From the NCBI GenBank assembly GCA_004001285.1, contig AP018697.1, forward strand, positions 2,728,001 through 2,792,000: 64,000 nt of DNA, written 5' to 3'. Under the pieces are notes generated by a model, which saw nothing but the letters and a program-made list of their open reading frames with translations, did no database searches and was not told the DNA's origin. The position numbers and the translations under genes were made by a program. This stretch comes from Arthrobacter sp. MN05-02. Its GTDB lineage: Bacteria > Actinomycetota > Actinomycetes > Actinomycetales > Micrococcaceae. Below are positions 52,245 to 62,166 of this stretch, piece by piece (within the stretch, counting starts at the first letter, position 1; every line of letters begins with the position of its first letter).

Positions 52245-53009
52245 TCAGGGACCGGCGGTCGCGGACGGCGCAGGGCTCGTGCCCTGTGCCGGCGTCGCCG
52301 TCCTGTCCGCGGCGATGCCGGCCGCGAGATCGGCTGTGGAGTCGGCCGCGAGATCGGCTGTGGGGTCGGCTGTGGGATCGGCTGCGGGATCGGCGAAACC
52401 GTTCCGCAGCATGGTCAGCGAAGCGAGGATGCGCGCCTCGAGGTGCGTTCCCGAGTCGTCGCCGGACTCGGGCGTGCTGGCGGCCCAGTCCCGCATGGCC
52501 GCCTTCGTGCAGGACAGCACGCACCCGACGAGGGCGGTGAGGTAGAGGGAGGATGCGGCAGGTCCGAGGCGCCGACGCAGCGCCTCGACGATCAGGGCCT
52601 CCGCCCGCTCCCACGAGTGCAGCTGCGCGCGCAGGAGATCGGGATTCGAGTCCGCCATCCGGAAGAGTTCGCCGTGCTGGGACAGCCCCTCGATCCGCGT
52701 GGTCTCGGAGAACGCCCGGACGATGGAGTCGAACAGCGGCTCGTCCTGCGGTAGCTGCCCGAAGACGGCGAGCGCGAGTTCGAGGAACCCGTCCGTCCGT
52801 ACGGTCAGGGCGTCCTCCGCACTGTGGAAGTAGTTGAAGAACGTCCGGCGTGACACTCCGGCCCGCGCGGCGATCTGGTCCACGGTGAATGCTCCCGGAC
52901 CCACGGAGCGGGCGAGGTCGAAGGCCGCGTCCGCGATCGCGCGGCGCGTGTCGACCTTGTTCTGTTCGCGGCGGCCCAGGGGGCCGGCGTTGTCGGTGGT
53001 ACTCAGCAC
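52245..53009 (-). CDS. TetR-family regulator of the MMPL exporter
   Basis: A 254-residue repressor with an N-terminal helix-turn-helix ([23 protein letters not shown], about 42-64) and an all-helical ligand domain. The last 50 residues are disordered, with Asp/Ala/Pro/Thr repeats encoded at 52321-52393. It starts with GTG 53009. A palindrome TTGCAC-ACC-GTGCAA lies 21 bases upstream, between it and the divergent aldo/keto reductase. It should repress its own operon with the exporter and perhaps the reductase as well. Confidence 0.88.
   Translation of the reverse strand: MLSTTDNAGPLGRREQNKVDTRRAIADAAFDLARSVGPGAFTVDQIAARAGVSRRTFFNYFHSAEDALTVRTDGFLELALAVFGQLPQDEPLFDSIVRAFSETTRIEGLSQHGELFRMADSNPDLLRAQLHSWERAEALIVEALRRRLGPAASSLYLTALVGCVLSCTKAAMRDWAASTPESGDDSGTHLEARILASLTMLRNGFADPAADPTADPTADLAADSTADLAAGIAADRTATPAQGTSPAPSATAGP
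52321..52393. repeat. degenerate short repeats in the TetR gene
   Basis: GAGATCGGCTGTGG and GGATCGGCTGTGG-like units repeat about five times with period 12 or 15-27. They encode the [14 protein letters not shown] C-terminal tail of the TetR protein. They are in frame and probably slippage-prone. Confidence 0.6.
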
Positions 53010-53029
53010 GGGTCAAGCGTAGGGGCGAA

Positions 53030-53045
53030 GTTGCACACCGTGCAA
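53030..53045. promoter_or_regulatory. palindromic TetR operator candidate
   Basis: TTGCAC (53031-53036) and GTGCAA (53040-53045) are perfect 6-base arms around ACC, in the gap between the divergent TetR and aldo/keto reductase genes. The same bases TTGCAC..GTGCAA are typical of TetR dimer sites. Confidence 0.6.
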
Positions 53046-53135
53046 ACAACGGGACATCCGGAACTCCCCGCCCGCGGTCCGCCTCCCCGGCGTACGCTGG
53101 CCGGGCACCCCTTTCCCTCGGCACAAGGCGGCTCC

Positions 53136-54113
<978 letters not shown>

Positions 54114-54322
54114 CCGCGGTCAGCACGAGAGGCGGTTCGCCACCGCGATCTTTCCGCCTGTCCACCGTCGTCCGGATGGCCGACTACGTCGACCTCCTGC
54201 TGGACGAGCCGAACGGACATTCCAGCCCGGGGGCGGCAACAACATGCTGTGGCAGCTCGGCGTGCTGGAGCTCCGGCTCCAGCGGTACGGCACCACCGGT
54301 CGACGGGACGGAGGCGACCGCG
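54114..54322. other. noncoding stretch between aldo/keto reductase and GAF-ANTAR gene
   Basis: I find no convincing gene in these 209 bases. A frame from 54176 opens on MADYVDLLLDEPNGH but continues in a low-complexity Cys/Ser reading and then in the antisense of the regulator, so I do not accept it. Confidence 0.4.
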
Positions 54323-55069
54323 TCAGCTCCTGCCCCTCCGGCGTACCGGGAAGTTCCCCGTGTTCGCCAGCTCGTCGGCCACGGACAGCAGTTTGAGGTT
54401 CATCTCCGTGGAGACCTTCACCAGCATGATGAACGCCTGCCCTGCGGTGATGCCGTACCTCTCCATGAGGATGCCCTTGGCCTGGCCGATCAGGTCACGG
54501 GTGGCGATGGCGTCCTTGAACTGGTGGAGTTTCTGCGCGTCGGCGAAAGCGACCGCGGCGTGGGACGCCACCAGCCGGCCCACGTAGTCCGATTCCGCCG
54601 TGAAGGCGTTCGCGGTGCGGCCGATGAGATTGAGTGCCCCGAGGTTGTCGCCCTCGACGAAGAGCTGGAAGGACAGCATGCTGCCCGCGCCCGCCCGGGC
54701 CGCCTTCGTGGAGAACTCCGGCCAACGGCTCTCGGTGCGCAGGTCGGGCACCCGGACGGTCTGCTCGTCGTACACCGCGCTCATGCAGGGGCCTTCGCCG
54801 GTCCGTTCCTGGAGTTCGTCGATCGCCCGCGCGAGGTCTCCCGACGGTGCCCGGGACTCGACGCGGCGGCGCGCCATCACGAGGGTGATCGAGCCTTCGT
54901 CGGCGCCGGGGACGAGGCTGATCGCGGCGCGCACCAGATGCTCGAGCACGGCGTCCTCGGAGTCCTCCTGCTGCAGGGACCGGGCCAGTTCGCTCAGCCG
55001 GCCGGCGACGTCGTCGTGCGGGGCGGCCCAGGGCTCGCGATGGTCCCCTTGCCCGTCGTCCGTGATCAT
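54323..55069 (-). CDS. GAF-ANTAR RNA-binding antiterminator (second copy)
   Basis: A 248-residue regulator with the same layout as the protein at 4556-5323: GAF domain about 25-180 (ISLVPGADEGSITLVMARRRVESRA, SMLSFQLFVEGDNLGALNL) and ANTAR domain about 185-240 (LIGQAKGILMERYGITAGQAF). The two are clearly paralogues over their whole length. The N terminus is acidic and disordered. It starts at ATG 55069. Its partners and RNA targets are unknown. Confidence 0.9.
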   Translation of the reverse strand: MITDDGQGDHREPWAAPHDDVAGRLSELARSLQQEDSEDAVLEHLVRAAISLVPGADEGSITLVMARRRVESRAPSGDLARAIDELQERTGEGPCMSAVYDEQTVRVPDLRTESRWPEFSTKAARAGAGSMLSFQLFVEGDNLGALNLIGRTANAFTAESDYVGRLVASHAAVAFADAQKLHQFKDAIATRDLIGQAKGILMERYGITAGQAFIMLVKVSTEMNLKLLSVADELANTGNFPVRRRGRS

Positions 55070-55193
55070 GGAAGTCTCCCCCTGCCTGCAGCGGCACCGC
55101 GTCCGGGCCGGACGGGCTGCCCGGCGGTGGCCCGCGGAACCCCACCGTACCAGTGACCTGCGTTCTGGCAGCGGGCGTCCGTGCCCGAGGGGT

Positions 55194-55229
55194 ACGGACA
55201 GGGGCCCGGGTTGCCGGGCCCCTGTCCGT
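55194..55229 (-). terminator. terminator after the DUF779 gene
   Basis: ACGGACAGGGGCCCGG and its complement form a perfect 16-base stem with a 4-base loop, beginning at the DUF779 stop codon. Confidence 0.7.
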
Positions 55230-55690
55230 CACGGCTGGTCCATCAGCCTCGAGCGGATGAGGAACCGTTTGCCCTCCGGTGCCTCGACCGAGAAGCCGCT
55301 CCCTCTTCCGGGCACCACGTCGACCGTCAGGTGCGTGTGGCGCCAGTACTCGAACTGCTCGCGGGACATCCAGAACTCGATGGGCCGGGGTCCGTCGCCG
55401 GCAACGATCCCGGCGCCGGGCCCCTCGTCCGGTCCGCTCCGGAGATCCGCACGGTCGTGCGCGGCGGTCGAGATGTCCAGGACGCCGAGCAGCACGTCCG
55501 CCTCCGCCGTGATGAACTCCCCGGCCGGATAGCACATCGGCGACGAGCCGTCGCAGCATCCGCCGGACTGGTGGAACATCAACGGCCCGTGGATGAGCCA
55601 CAGCTTCTCCAGCAGCTCGACGGCGCTGTCCGTCAGTGCCACCCGGGAGGAGGTCTCCCCCGGAAGGGTCACCGAGGCTTCGACGGTCAT
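55229..55690 (-). CDS. DUF779 protein, aldehyde dehydrogenase partner
   Basis: A 153-residue protein. GGCCDGSSPMC (near 45-55) provides a conserved Cys cluster and QFEYWRHTHLTVDVVPGRGSGFSVEAPEGKRF the C-terminal half. This family is regularly encoded just after an acetaldehyde-type dehydrogenase gene, as here (8 bases after it, same strand). The biochemical role is unknown, but the Cys cluster suggests a redox or metal site. It starts at ATG 55690 behind AGGAGA. Confidence 0.82.
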   Translation of the reverse strand: MTVEASVTLPGETSSRVALTDSAVELLEKLWLIHGPLMFHQSGGCCDGSSPMCYPAGEFITAEADVLLGVLDISTAAHDRADLRSGPDEGPGAGIVAGDGPRPIEFWMSREQFEYWRHTHLTVDVVPGRGSGFSVEAPEGKRFLIRSRLMDQP

Positions 55691-55698
55691 GGCATCTC

Positions 55699-57222
55699 CT
55701 AGAAGAAGCCGAGCTTGGATTCCGAGTAGCTCACCAGCAGGTTCTTGGTTTGCTGGTAGTGGTCGAGCATCATGGCGTGGTTCTCCCGCCCGATGCCCGA
55801 CGACTTGTAGCCGCCGAACGCAGCTCCTGCCGGATAGGCGTGGTAGTTGTTCACCCACACGCGGCCCGCTTGGATCTCCCTCCCGGCGCGGTAGGCGACG
55901 TTCCCGTTCCGGGACCATACGCCGGCGCCGAGTCCGTACAGGGTGTCGTTGGCGATCTCCATGGCCTCCGCGTAGTCCTCGAAGCGCGTCACCGACACCA
56001 CCGGGCCGAAGATCTCCTCCTGGAACACCCGCATGCTGTTGGTGCCCTCGAACACGGTGGGCTTCACGTAGTAGCCCTCGGCGAGGTCGCCGTCGAGCAT
56101 GTTCCGCTGGCCGCCGATCAGGACCTTCGCTCCCTCCTGCGTGCCGATGTCCATGTAGGACAGGATCTTCTCGAGCTGGTCGTTGGAGGCCTGCGCACCG
56201 ACCTGGGTGTCGGTGTCGAGCGGATTGCCCTGGACCATCTTCTCCACACGGGCGATCGCATCGGCCATGAACGAGTCGTAGATGGAGCCCTGCACGAGTG
56301 CGCGGGACGGGCAGGTGCAGACCTCGCCCTGGTTCAGCGCGAAGAGCGCGAAGCCCTCGAGCGCCTTGTCGTAGAACGAGTCGTTGCTGTCCGCGACGTC
56401 CGAGAAGAAGATGTTGGGGCTCTGGCCCCCGAGTTCCAGGGTGACCGGGATGAGGTTCTGGCTCGCGTACTGGCTGATCAGCCGGCCCGTCGTCGTCTCA
56501 CCGGTGAACGCGATCTTGCGGATGCGCTTGCTCGAGGCGAGCGGCTTCCCGGCCTCGACGCCGAATCCGTTGACCACGTTCACGACACCCGCGGGGAGGA
56601 TGTCGCTGATCAGCTCCATCAGGACGAGGATGGACGACGGCGTCTGCTCGGCGGGCTTCAGCACGACGGCGTTGCCGGCGGCGATCGCGGGCGCCAGCTT
56701 CCAGGTCGCCATGAGGATCGGGAAGTTCCACGGGATGATCTGCCCGACGACGCCGAGCGGCTCGTGGTAGTGGTACGCCGTCATGTCCTCGTCCAGCTGG
56801 GACAGATGGCCTTCCTGCGCGCGGATGGCGCTGGCGAAGTAGCGGAAGTGGTCGATGGCGAGGGGCATGTCCGCAGCGAGGGTCTCGCGCACGGGCTTGC
56901 CGTTGTCCCACGTCTCGGCCACGGCGAGCATCTCGAGGTTTTCCTCCATGCGGTCCGCGATGCGGTTGAGGACCGAGGCCCGCTCGGCGACGGAGGTCCT
57001 GCCCCAGGCGGGGGCGGCCTTGTGCGCTGCGTCGAGGGCCAGTTCGATGTCTTCCGCCGTGCCGCGTGCCACCTCGCAGAAGGCCTTGCCGGTGACCGGC
57101 GAGATGTTCTCGAAGTACTGGCCCTTGATGGGTGGAGCCCACTCGCCGCCGATCCAGTTCTCGTACCTCGGCTTGAAACTGACCTTCGATCCGTCCTGGC
57201 CAGGCTGGGCGTAAACAGTCAT
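55699..57222 (-). CDS. NAD-dependent aldehyde dehydrogenase
   Basis: A 507-residue enzyme oxidising acetaldehyde or similar aldehydes to acids. The Asn of [14 protein letters not shown], the Glu of [11 protein letters not shown] and the catalytic Cys in [12 protein letters not shown] (near residue 303) are all present, with the NAD-binding FTGETTTG and the C-terminal [10 protein letters not shown]. It resembles the AcoD/ExaC group induced by alcohols. It starts at ATG 57222 behind GAGGAG and is cotranscribed with the DUF779 gene. A -10 and paired direct repeats lie upstream, matching a GAF/winged-helix regulator encoded at 59123. Confidence 0.94.
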   Translation of the reverse strand: MTVYAQPGQDGSKVSFKPRYENWIGGEWAPPIKGQYFENISPVTGKAFCEVARGTAEDIELALDAAHKAAPAWGRTSVAERASVLNRIADRMEENLEMLAVAETWDNGKPVRETLAADMPLAIDHFRYFASAIRAQEGHLSQLDEDMTAYHYHEPLGVVGQIIPWNFPILMATWKLAPAIAAGNAVVLKPAEQTPSSILVLMELISDILPAGVVNVVNGFGVEAGKPLASSKRIRKIAFTGETTTGRLISQYASQNLIPVTLELGGQSPNIFFSDVADSNDSFYDKALEGFALFALNQGEVCTCPSRALVQGSIYDSFMADAIARVEKMVQGNPLDTDTQVGAQASNDQLEKILSYMDIGTQEGAKVLIGGQRNMLDGDLAEGYYVKPTVFEGTNSMRVFQEEIFGPVVSVTRFEDYAEAMEIANDTLYGLGAGVWSRNGNVAYRAGREIQAGRVWVNNYHAYPAGAAFGGYKSSGIGRENHAMMLDHYQQTKNLLVSYSESKLGFF

Positions 57223-57274
57223 TGTCCAACTCCTCGAACTCCGTGTGTGCAGGACGTCGTCGTCCCTGCTCATC

Positions 57275-57309
57275 ACAGTAGGAGCCCGGTGGTTGCATCG
57301 ACGTTGCAT
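57275..57309 (-). promoter_or_regulatory. promoter of the aldehyde dehydrogenase operon with SARP-type direct repeats
   Basis: On the minus strand ATGCAA occurs at 57304-57309 and 57293-57298, exactly 11 bases apart, and TACTGT (57275-57280) follows 12 bases later as a -10. The repeats overlap the -35 position. This is the arrangement of binding sites for regulators with an OmpR-type winged helix of the SARP class. Confidence 0.55.
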
Positions 57310-57352
57310 GCCCCGCAGGGCCGCCAGGGTAGCGTCAGACCGGCTCGTCCGC

Positions 57353-59077
57353 CTAGCCCTGTTGGCGCGTCGGTGCCGCCGCGATTCCGGGCGCCGGTGC
57401 GGGTGCCTGATCCGTAGGCGTGGCCGGGGCCGGCTCGGTGTCCTCGCACGGCGTCGCCTCGGGCTCGGCGCCGGCCTCGGCGTCCGTCTCCTGCGCAGGT
57501 GTGGACGGCTGCGGCGCGGGCGCGGTGCCGGTGGGTTCCGCCGCGGGCGCCGGGTCCGTGCCGGGCACCGGCTCTCCGGGAGCCGTCGGATCGGTGTCAC
57601 ACGAAGGGTCCGGGGTCGGGTCAGTCGTCGGGTCAGTCGTCGGGTCCGGGGTCGGGTCCGGCGTCGGAGTGGGGCTCGGGGTCGGGACAGGCGTCGGGGT
57701 GGGGCTCGGGGTCGGATCAGGCGTCGGGCTCGGCGTGGCACTCGGGGACGGCGTCCCGCCCGGGTTCGGCGTCGGGACGGGCGTCGGAGTCGCACTCGGG
57801 GTCGGATCAGGCGTCGGGCTCGGCGTGGTACCCGGGGACGGCTTCGCACTCGGGGTCGGCTTCGCACTCGGGGACGGCTTCGCACTCGGGGACGGCGTGG
57901 ACGTCCCACCAGGGGAGGGCGTGGCACCCGCCGTGGATCCGGGCGTGGGCACCGGCCTGGCGGTGGTGCCGGGCTTGGAGACGCCGTTTCCCGAGGTGAA
58001 CGGCGACGTGCCGGACGGTTCCGCCGGTGCGCCGGCGCCTGTCGGACTGCCCGGCCCGAAGCCGCCGCCGGTCCTTCCCGACGGAACGGATGCTGCTGGG
58101 CGCGGATGGGCGCCGGCGGTCGGCACCGGCTGGCCGGAGCGGGTGAAGGATTGCGCCCAGGCGGGCATCGGGGCGGCAGCGGTGGTGCCCGGCGTGTAGT
58201 CCGTCAGTTCACCTCTGGGTGCTCCGTGCCCGATGGGCACGAGCTGCCAGCGCACCGGGTCCACGTGCTCGCCGTCCAGGATGGTCTCGAAGTGCAGGTG
58301 GCACCCGGTCGAGGATCCCGTCGTCCCGATCGCGGCGATCGGATCACCGCCGTTGACGGCGTCGCCCACGGTGACCGAGATGCCCTGCAGGTGGTTGTAG
58401 CTCGTGATGAGGCCGTTGCCGTGGTCGACCTCGACCCGGTTACCGCCTCCCCACTGGTGCCAGCCGACGGCCCGGACCGTGCCGGCATCCGCTGCATAGA
58501 CCGGCGTGCCGCACGGCGCGGAGAAGTCCTGGCCGGTGTGGAACTCTCCGTGCTCCCCGGTGATGGGACTCGTGCGGAAGCCGAAGGAGGAGCTCGGGGT
58601 CAGCACGTCGAGGGGTGAGAAGAGGGTGCCGGCCATGGGTCGCTTCGCACCGGCGGTCGCCGAGACGACGATCTCCTCGTCAGCGCTCACCTCGGAGCCT
58701 TGCGCCGCCTCGGGGAGCGGCATGGTCGGATCGAGCGCGTCGAGGCTGCCGAAGGGCGGCAACAGGTACGGTCCGACGACTCCCGTCGGCAGTGCATCAT
58801 CATGCAGAGCAGCGCTGGACTGGTGCGCCGCCGCCGCGGACACGGTCGACGCCGCTTCCCAGGACTGCGGGACGACACCCTGGAACCCGACGAAACACAC
58901 GACCATGGCCAGGCTGGCGTTCATCTTCGTCCGGGAGGAGCGAGTGGTCCGCCCCTGCACACGCGGTGTCCCACGGTGCTGTCCAGCCTGCGTCACGAGA
59001 ATCCTCTGGTCGATGCGGTCCTTCTGGTGGCGGATCCGTCGCGCGTCACTGCCCGTGGTACCGGTCACCAAGGACAA
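57353..59077 (-). CDS. M23 (LytM) peptidase with long Pro/Thr/Ser-rich tail
   Basis: A 574-residue exported protein. A hydrophobic signal segment ([14 protein letters not shown], near residue 52) precedes a LytM peptidase domain (about 160-285) with the zinc-binding [12 protein letters not shown] and the H-L-H motif in [10 protein letters not shown], and [14 protein letters not shown]. It cleaves or remodels peptidoglycan. The C-terminal half (about 300-574) is a low-complexity wall-spanning tail of [13 protein letters not shown] repeats. The TTG start at 59077 is uncertain, since GTG 59068 or ATG 58924 also fit. No LPXTG motif is present. Confidence 0.87.
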   Translation of the reverse strand: MSLVTGTTGSDARRIRHQKDRIDQRILVTQAGQHRGTPRVQGRTTRSSRTKMNASLAMVVCFVGFQGVVPQSWEAASTVSAAAAHQSSAALHDDALPTGVVGPYLLPPFGSLDALDPTMPLPEAAQGSEVSADEEIVVSATAGAKRPMAGTLFSPLDVLTPSSSFGFRTSPITGEHGEFHTGQDFSAPCGTPVYAADAGTVRAVGWHQWGGGNRVEVDHGNGLITSYNHLQGISVTVGDAVNGGDPIAAIGTTGSSTGCHLHFETILDGEHVDPVRWQLVPIGHGAPRGELTDYTPGTTAAAPMPAWAQSFTRSGQPVPTAGAHPRPAASVPSGRTGGGFGPGSPTGAGAPAEPSGTSPFTSGNGVSKPGTTARPVPTPGSTAGATPSPGGTSTPSPSAKPSPSAKPTPSAKPSPGTTPSPTPDPTPSATPTPVPTPNPGGTPSPSATPSPTPDPTPSPTPTPVPTPSPTPTPDPTPDPTTDPTTDPTPDPSCDTDPTAPGEPVPGTDPAPAAEPTGTAPAPQPSTPAQETDAEAGAEPEATPCEDTEPAPATPTDQAPAPAPGIAAAPTRQQG

Positions 59078-59122
59078 CGGTAGCCGGACGGTCCCGGGTC
59101 CGCGACGGTTCGTTGCGATTCG

Positions 59123-60475
59123 CTAACAAAATTTAGGAGAACTTGAGCCAACGGACAGCGGAGCGGACAACTCCGCCTCGAGCCACTCCACGTGTGCGAC
59201 GACCGCTGCCCGCCTCGGCGAACGCCTGGGCAGGACGCGCAGCGCGAACTGCCATGCCTCGATGTCGTACTCGGCCTCGGCGAGTGCCAGGTACTGCAGC
59301 ACGGTGTCGGGGGCGCCGTCATTGAGGACGGCGTCCCGCAGAAGCGTCGACACCTCACCCCGCAGGCGCGTGACCGCCGGCGCCTGCGACCGCGGGAGGA
59401 CGGCTCCCCGGTACATCCCGAGAGCCATGCGGTGGGCTCCCCGATGCAGGTAGTTCAGCACCTGCACGGCATCCACCACCAGTTCCGCGGCCAGCCGGTA
59501 GGGCCTGGACTGAGGCACGATCGCACCACCGTGATTCGCCAGCACCCGGCGCAGTCGCAGCATCTCGGCGCGAACCGTGGTGCCGGACGCATCCTCCGGA
59601 TAGGCCATGGTCGCGATCTGGTCCGCGGTGAGGCCCTCCGGATGCAACGCGAGCAGCGTCAGCAGTTCGGCGTGGCGGAGACTGAGGTCCAACGGGGCCC
59701 CACCGGCGTGGATGATGCCGTGATCCGTACCCAGGATCTGGAGGCTGTTGCGGTACAGGGCTGCCGGCGTCCGGGCCGGCCGGTGCCGCCTCGTCCCGGT
59801 CAGCCGGCTCTGCAGCCGGTGGATGCTCAGGTGGGCCTCGGCCGCGGCGACCGCGGCCTCCACGAGGGACAGGGTGTGCGCGGCGACGGCCTCGGCCGTG
59901 CCGGTGATGTCGATGACGCCCAGCACGGTCCCGGAGTCGGGATCGTGCAGCGGCACCGCCGTGCAGCTCCAGGGATGGGCCTGGACGCTGAAGTGCTCGG
60001 CACCCGCGATCTGCACGCTCCGCTCGAGCGCCAGGGCGGTCCCGGGCGCACTCGTGCCCACCGTCGCCTCGGACCAGTCGGCGCCCGCCATGAACAGCAT
60101 GCCTTCGGCGCGGCGGCGCAGCTCGCGATCCCCGTCGACCCAGAGGAGCCTGCCGTTCTCGTCCCCGACCGCGACGAGCATCCCGGCGTCGAGGCTCGGG
60201 CGTACCAGCAGACGGTCGAGAACGGGCATCACCGCGGCGAGCGGATGGCCCTGGCGGTACGCCTCGAGCTCCTCCTCGGAGCAGAACAGCCGGGCGCTCG
60301 CCGTGGCGGGGTTCGGCAGGAAGGTGAGGGACCTCAGCCAGGACTCGTGCACGATGCCGCGGAGGTTCTCCTCGACGCCGGCGCCCCGGCCGAGGGCTTC
60401 GTGCGCCGCGACGGCGTTCCGCTGCACGACGTCGGCAGGCAGCTCCGCTGGGGAGATCGAACGGGACGGCGACAT
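59123..60475 (-). CDS. GAF-domain transcriptional activator with C-terminal winged helix
   Basis: A 450-residue regulator. An AcoR-like N terminus (IVHESWLRSL, about 42-52) leads to a GAF-like sensor domain (about 75-215, with LLVRPSLDAGMLVAVGDENGRLLWVDGD and AVPLHDPDSGTVLGVIDITG). A C-terminal OmpR/SARP-type winged helix follows (about 275-345, LSLRHAELLTLLALHPEGLTADQIATMAYPED and RAEMLRLRRVLANHGG). This hybrid lacks the sigma-54 AAA+ domain of AcoR. It most likely senses an aldehyde or alcohol-derived signal and activates the dehydrogenase operon through the 11-base direct repeats upstream of 57222. ATG 60475 follows GGAG. Confidence 0.85.
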   Translation of the reverse strand: MSPSRSISPAELPADVVQRNAVAAHEALGRGAGVEENLRGIVHESWLRSLTFLPNPATASARLFCSEEELEAYRQGHPLAAVMPVLDRLLVRPSLDAGMLVAVGDENGRLLWVDGDRELRRRAEGMLFMAGADWSEATVGTSAPGTALALERSVQIAGAEHFSVQAHPWSCTAVPLHDPDSGTVLGVIDITGTAEAVAAHTLSLVEAAVAAAEAHLSIHRLQSRLTGTRRHRPARTPAALYRNSLQILGTDHGIIHAGGAPLDLSLRHAELLTLLALHPEGLTADQIATMAYPEDASGTTVRAEMLRLRRVLANHGGAIVPQSRPYRLAAELVVDAVQVLNYLHRGAHRMALGMYRGAVLPRSQAPAVTRLRGEVSTLLRDAVLNDGAPDTVLQYLALAEAEYDIEAWQFALRVLPRRSPRRAAVVAHVEWLEAELSAPLSVGSSSPKFC

Positions 60476-60537
60476 CGGCACTCCGCTTCGTGACCTGTCC
60501 TGCGGGGCAGCGCAGGACAGGTCACAGTGTAGCGGGA

Positions 60538-61959
60538 CTACTGACCGCGGGAAATGGCCACCATGTCCTCTCGGGGGACGAGCTTCACCCGCTCGCGCAC
60601 GAGCTCGGCGTTGCCCGAGGTGTTAACGAAATTCGCCCCCAGCTTCATCTCGTGGGCGTCCAGCTTCAGCCAGCCGTCCCAGGTGGTGTAGCGGACGCCG
60701 CGTTCCTCGAGCAGATTGATGATGGCGTCCTCGGACGGGTCCTCCGCCGGGGGCAGGTTGAGCCGGTCCTCGAGGAGGAATCCGATGGTCTCCAGGGCGT
60801 CGCCCTTCGTGTGGCCGATCAGGCCCACCGGCCCGCGCTTGATCCAACCGGTGGCGTAGATGCCGGGCACGGGCTGCCCGTCCTCGTCGATGACCCGGCC
60901 GCCCTCGTTGGGGATGACGCCGCGCTTGTCGTCGAAACCGACCTCCGGAAGTTCGGAACCGAAGTAGCCGATGGCGCGGTAGACGGCCTGCACGGGGTAG
61001 TCGAGGAACTCACCGGTTCCGCGGACGTTGCCGTCCCCCGTCAGCTCCGTGCGCTCGAACTTGATGCCCGCGACCTTGCCGGGCGTCTCGGGCGCATCGT
61101 AGACCTCGACGGGCGAGTGCAGGAAGTGCAGGTGCAGCCGCCGCGACGCGCCCGTCGGCTCGTCCTCCACCAGCCAGTTGGTGAGGGTCTTGACCATCGT
61201 CTTGGTCTGGTTGTTCGTGGCGATCTGCTCCTCCGAGCCCGCGTCGAAGTCGAAGTCCTCGGGGTAGAGGACGATGTCGACGTCGCGCGAGTGGGAGAGT
61301 TCCCGCAGTTCCAGCGGCGTGAACTTCACCTGGGCGGGACCGCGCCGGCCGAAGACGTGGACATCGGTCACGGGCGAGGCCTTCAGGCCCTGGTAGACGT
61401 TCTCCGGGATCTCGGTGGAGAGGAGGTCGTCGGCGTGCTTCGACAGGATGCGCGCGACGTCGAGCGCGACGTTGCCGTTGCCGATCACGGCGATCTCCTT
61501 CGCCTCCAGCGGCCAGTCGCGGCTGACGTCCGGGTGTCCGTCGTACCAGGACACGAAGTCGGCTCCGCCGAAGGAGCCCTCGAGGTCGATCCCGGGGATG
61601 TCCAGCTCGGCGTCGCGGATGGCACCGGTCGCGAAGATCACCGCGTCGTAGAAACGGCGGAAGTCCGACAGGGTCAGGTCACGGCCGTAGTTGATGTTGC
61701 CGAGGAAGCGGATGTCGCCGCGGTCCAGCACCTTGTGGAGGGCGTTCACGATCCCCTTGATGCGCGGGTGGTCAGGAGCAACCCCGTAGCGGATCAGACC
61801 GTAGGGTGCCGGGTACTGGTCGAAGAGGTCGATGCTGACGGCGAAATCGCCGCCCTGGACCTCGTTCGACTTCGTCAGGATGTCGGCGGCGTAGACGCCT
61901 GCCGGACCGGCGCCGATGATCGCGACCCGCAGCGGTCGCGCCGCAGCTGAGGTAGACAC
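60538..61959 (-). CDS. fprA: ferredoxin/adrenodoxin-type NADP reductase FprA
   Basis: A 473-residue FAD enzyme that passes electrons between NADPH and ferredoxins. The FAD site is VAIIGAGPAGVYAADIL, the NADP site is IAVIGNGNVALDVARIL and the adrenodoxin-reductase-type APYGLIRYGVAPDHPRIKGIV is complete, with GWIKRGPVGLIGHTKGDALETI near the end. The GTG at 61959 follows AAGAAGG by eight bases. The frame is open to 62022 but those residues look untranslated. It is divergent from rarD. Confidence 0.94.
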   Translation of the reverse strand: MSTSAAARPLRVAIIGAGPAGVYAADILTKSNEVQGGDFAVSIDLFDQYPAPYGLIRYGVAPDHPRIKGIVNALHKVLDRGDIRFLGNINYGRDLTLSDFRRFYDAVIFATGAIRDAELDIPGIDLEGSFGGADFVSWYDGHPDVSRDWPLEAKEIAVIGNGNVALDVARILSKHADDLLSTEIPENVYQGLKASPVTDVHVFGRRGPAQVKFTPLELRELSHSRDVDIVLYPEDFDFDAGSEEQIATNNQTKTMVKTLTNWLVEDEPTGASRRLHLHFLHSPVEVYDAPETPGKVAGIKFERTELTGDGNVRGTGEFLDYPVQAVYRAIGYFGSELPEVGFDDKRGVIPNEGGRVIDEDGQPVPGIYATGWIKRGPVGLIGHTKGDALETIGFLLEDRLNLPPAEDPSEDAIINLLEERGVRYTTWDGWLKLDAHEMKLGANFVNTSGNAELVRERVKLVPREDMVAISRGQ

Positions 61960-62028
61960 TGATTTGCCTTCTTCCCGGTGGAAAAGCTCCTGGTGGACAG
62001 CGTGCGACGAATAAGCGCACACTTCCCT

Positions 62029-62034
62029 ATTCTA
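62029..62034 (-). promoter_or_regulatory. -10 hexamer of the fprA promoter
   Basis: On the minus strand TAGAAT lies about 70 bases upstream of the GTG. A TTTAGA direct repeat and a CCGTG/CACGG inverted repeat stand just upstream, which may bind a regulator. Confidence 0.4.
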
Positions 62035-62166
62035 AATGCCGTGTCGCAGCACGGTCTAAATACGTGGCCGGGATCTCGTCCGGCCACCCTCGTTCCGTCC
62101 CTCCTGCCGGCAGGAGGGAATAAAGCCCGGAACCGGCCGGTTCACGACTCCGTGAGCGGAACAGGT

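Noticed and set aside
57595..57960. Regular GC-rich repeats that could be taken for a CRISPR array or satellite
   Set aside because: They are in-frame codons for the Pro/Thr/Ser tail of the LytM peptidase. Unit length varies and there are no unique spacers.
57245..58618. Long plus-strand ORFs opposite the LytM peptidase tail
   Set aside because: They are Arg/Gly-rich or Val/Gly-rich shadows of the proline-rich tail, with no family features.
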